From Aquimarina sp. (GTDB lineage Bacteria > Bacteroidota > Bacteroidia > Flavobacteriales > Flavobacteriaceae): 23,750 nt of DNA. Within the stretch, counting starts at the first letter, position 1, and the number at the start of each line of letters is the position of its first letter. The notes under the pieces were generated by a model. That model did not search any database and had not been told where the DNA came from. It saw only the letters and a list, made by a program, of their open reading frames with translations. The stretch spans positions 1 to 23,750 of the forward strand of contig NZVW01000038.1 of NCBI GenBank assembly GCA_002697475.1, in the 5' to 3' direction. The position numbers were made by a program, and so were the translations under genes. Positions 23,256 to 23,750 of the stretch are shown here, one piece after another.

Positions 23256-23292
23256 TTTGAAATTCAAAAAAGGGTGTTATGTTTGCACCCGC
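23256..23292 (+). promoter_or_regulatory. tandem promoter 2 of the putative rRNA operon
   Basis: TTTG (23256-23259), an 18-base spacer, then TATGTTTG (23278-23285) and CACCCGC (23286-23292). The 15-base block from the -7 box is identical to that of promoter 1. It is preceded by several A-tracts (23225-23252). Confidence 0.74.
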
Positions 23293-23414
23293 TTACGCAG
23301 GTAGGTTAGGTGGTCAAAAAACAGCGATGTTTTAGATGGGGTTCCTTGATTTTTTTGATTGTTTTATGGGGTTTAAGGTCTCGAAAAAAATAAAACAAAA
23401 ATTTTCAAAAAAAG

Positions 23415-23452
23415 TTTGCGAGTTTAAAAAGTGGTTGTATATTTGCACCCGC
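23415..23452 (+). promoter_or_regulatory. tandem promoter 3 of the putative rRNA operon
   Basis: TTTG (23415-23418), a 19-base spacer, then TATATTTG (23438-23445) and CACCCGC (23446-23452). A-tracts at 23384-23413 resemble an UP element. The early transcript can pair CGCTT (23450-23454) with AAGCG (23468-23472). Confidence 0.76.
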
Positions 23453-23498
23453 TTTGAGAAACAAGGTAAGCGAGAGTTCATAAAAAGAATGTTTTAAG

Positions 23499-23551
23499 TA
23501 TCGGTTTGGAAGGCTAGAGATAGTCAAAAGGTTCGATTCCTTTAGCGATAA
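23499..23551 (+). ncRNA. compact tRNA-like fold in the putative rRNA leader
   Basis: AAAGG-TTCGATT-CCTTT (23527-23543) is a canonical T-arm: a 5-bp stem with a 7-base loop obeying TTCRANY and the G53-C61 pair. The next 7 bases, AGCGATA (23544-23550), pair 6 of 7 with TATCGGT (23499-23505), like an acceptor stem. Between them lies one short hairpin, GGCTA-GAGA-TAGTC (23512-23525), instead of the D and anticodon arms. At 53 bases it is too short to be a functional tRNA and has no anticodon. It could be a processing signal or a tRNA remnant. Confidence 0.35.
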
Positions 23552-23605
23552 CAAATACGGATTAGGGTCAGAGTTTTATAATGGCTGACGTCTAAGAAGT
23601 ATAAC

Positions 23606-23620
23606 GAGTTCATTGATATA
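23606..23620 (+). promoter_or_regulatory. boxA-like antitermination element of the putative rRNA leader
   Basis: GAGTTCATTGATATA resembles the boxA element that loads the Nus/ribosomal-protein antitermination complex on rRNA transcripts. From memory, flavobacterial 16S leaders carry a very similar AGTTCTTTGACATATTG. This motif supports the view that 16S rRNA follows downstream. Confidence 0.5.
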
Positions 23621-23634
23621 TTGATTGACAGCGC

Positions 23635-23663
23635 GTATTGTAGTAGCGAGAGCTACTTAATAC
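23635..23663 (+). other. GNRA-capped hairpin in the leader
   Basis: AGTAGC (23642-23647) and GCTACT (23652-23657) close a GAGA tetraloop. After a small internal loop, GTATT (23635-23639) pairs with AATAC (23659-23663). It could be part of an RNase III processing stem or a leader structure. Nothing further is identifiable from 23664 to the window end. Confidence 0.5.
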
Positions 23664-23750
23664 AAAAATTAAGAATTAAGACTAGATCCATCTTGTGGGT
23701 TAGATCAATTTTTTGAAGTTGTATTATTTTTGAGTTATAGTATTTAAAAA

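Noticed and set aside
23499..23551. A functional tRNA gene
   Set aside because: The segment is only 53 bases, with no anticodon arm or D-arm signature. Only the T-arm and acceptor-like pairing are convincing.
1..23750. CRISPR arrays, insertion sequences, prophage or defence genes
   Set aside because: I saw no regularly spaced repeats, transposase or integrase motifs, terminal repeats or phage proteins on either strand.

Overview
The window looks like a chromosomal segment of a marine-type member of the Flavobacteriaceae (Bacteroidota). Four things point there. The DNA is A+T-rich. Gene starts lack Shine-Dalgarno sequences and sit behind A-rich leaders. Matches to the Bacteroidota -7 promoter element TAnnTTTG recur in front of genes. 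The proteins are typical of the group: a DUF4953-type zinc metalloprotease lipoprotein, a Bacteroidota 'putative porin', a LysS with a C-terminal extension, and several lineage-type lipoproteins. I could not determine genus or species.

Layout. Positions 1-65 hold the tail of an upstream gene, followed by hemL (+) and a bidirectional terminator. A minus-strand block then holds a large zinc metalloprotease lipoprotein and a helical-repeat protein of unknown function (to 5462). A plus-strand membrane block follows: a YiaA-type protein, two strong tandem hairpins, a DUF2157 membrane protein and a GDYXXLXY protein (5620-8035). Next come minus-strand genes for a SPOR-domain membrane protein, a secreted protein of unknown function and lysS (8083-12447). 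A plus-strand group holds a 51-residue Pmp3/YqaE membrane peptide gene (12645-12800), a lipoprotein and lipB (to 14384). Two minus-strand lipoprotein genes and rnhB follow (14408-18169). A divergent intergenic region then leads to a plus-strand porin and an FdhF/YdeP-family molybdopterin oxidoreductase (18354-22837).

The last 0.9 kb holds no intact gene. It contains a start-less open segment that looks like a gene remnant, abutting the oxidoreductase stop codon. After it come three tandem promoters sharing the block TATrTTTGCACCCGC, a compact tRNA-like fold, a boxA-like motif and a GNRA-capped hairpin. I read this as the promoter and leader region of an rRNA operon whose 16S gene would start just beyond the window. 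The 16S gene itself is not visible.

Most of the window is housekeeping or lineage-common content: haem synthesis, lysyl-tRNA charging, lipoylation, RNA-DNA hybrid repair and outer-membrane proteins. I see no defence system, CRISPR array, insertion sequence or prophage. The signals most worth a second look are the tRNA-like element in the putative rRNA leader, the triple promoter array, a beta-clamp-binding-like C-terminus on RNase HII, the dyads next to the -7 boxes of the oxidoreductase and rnhB genes, a probably leaderless lipB message and the start-less remnant.
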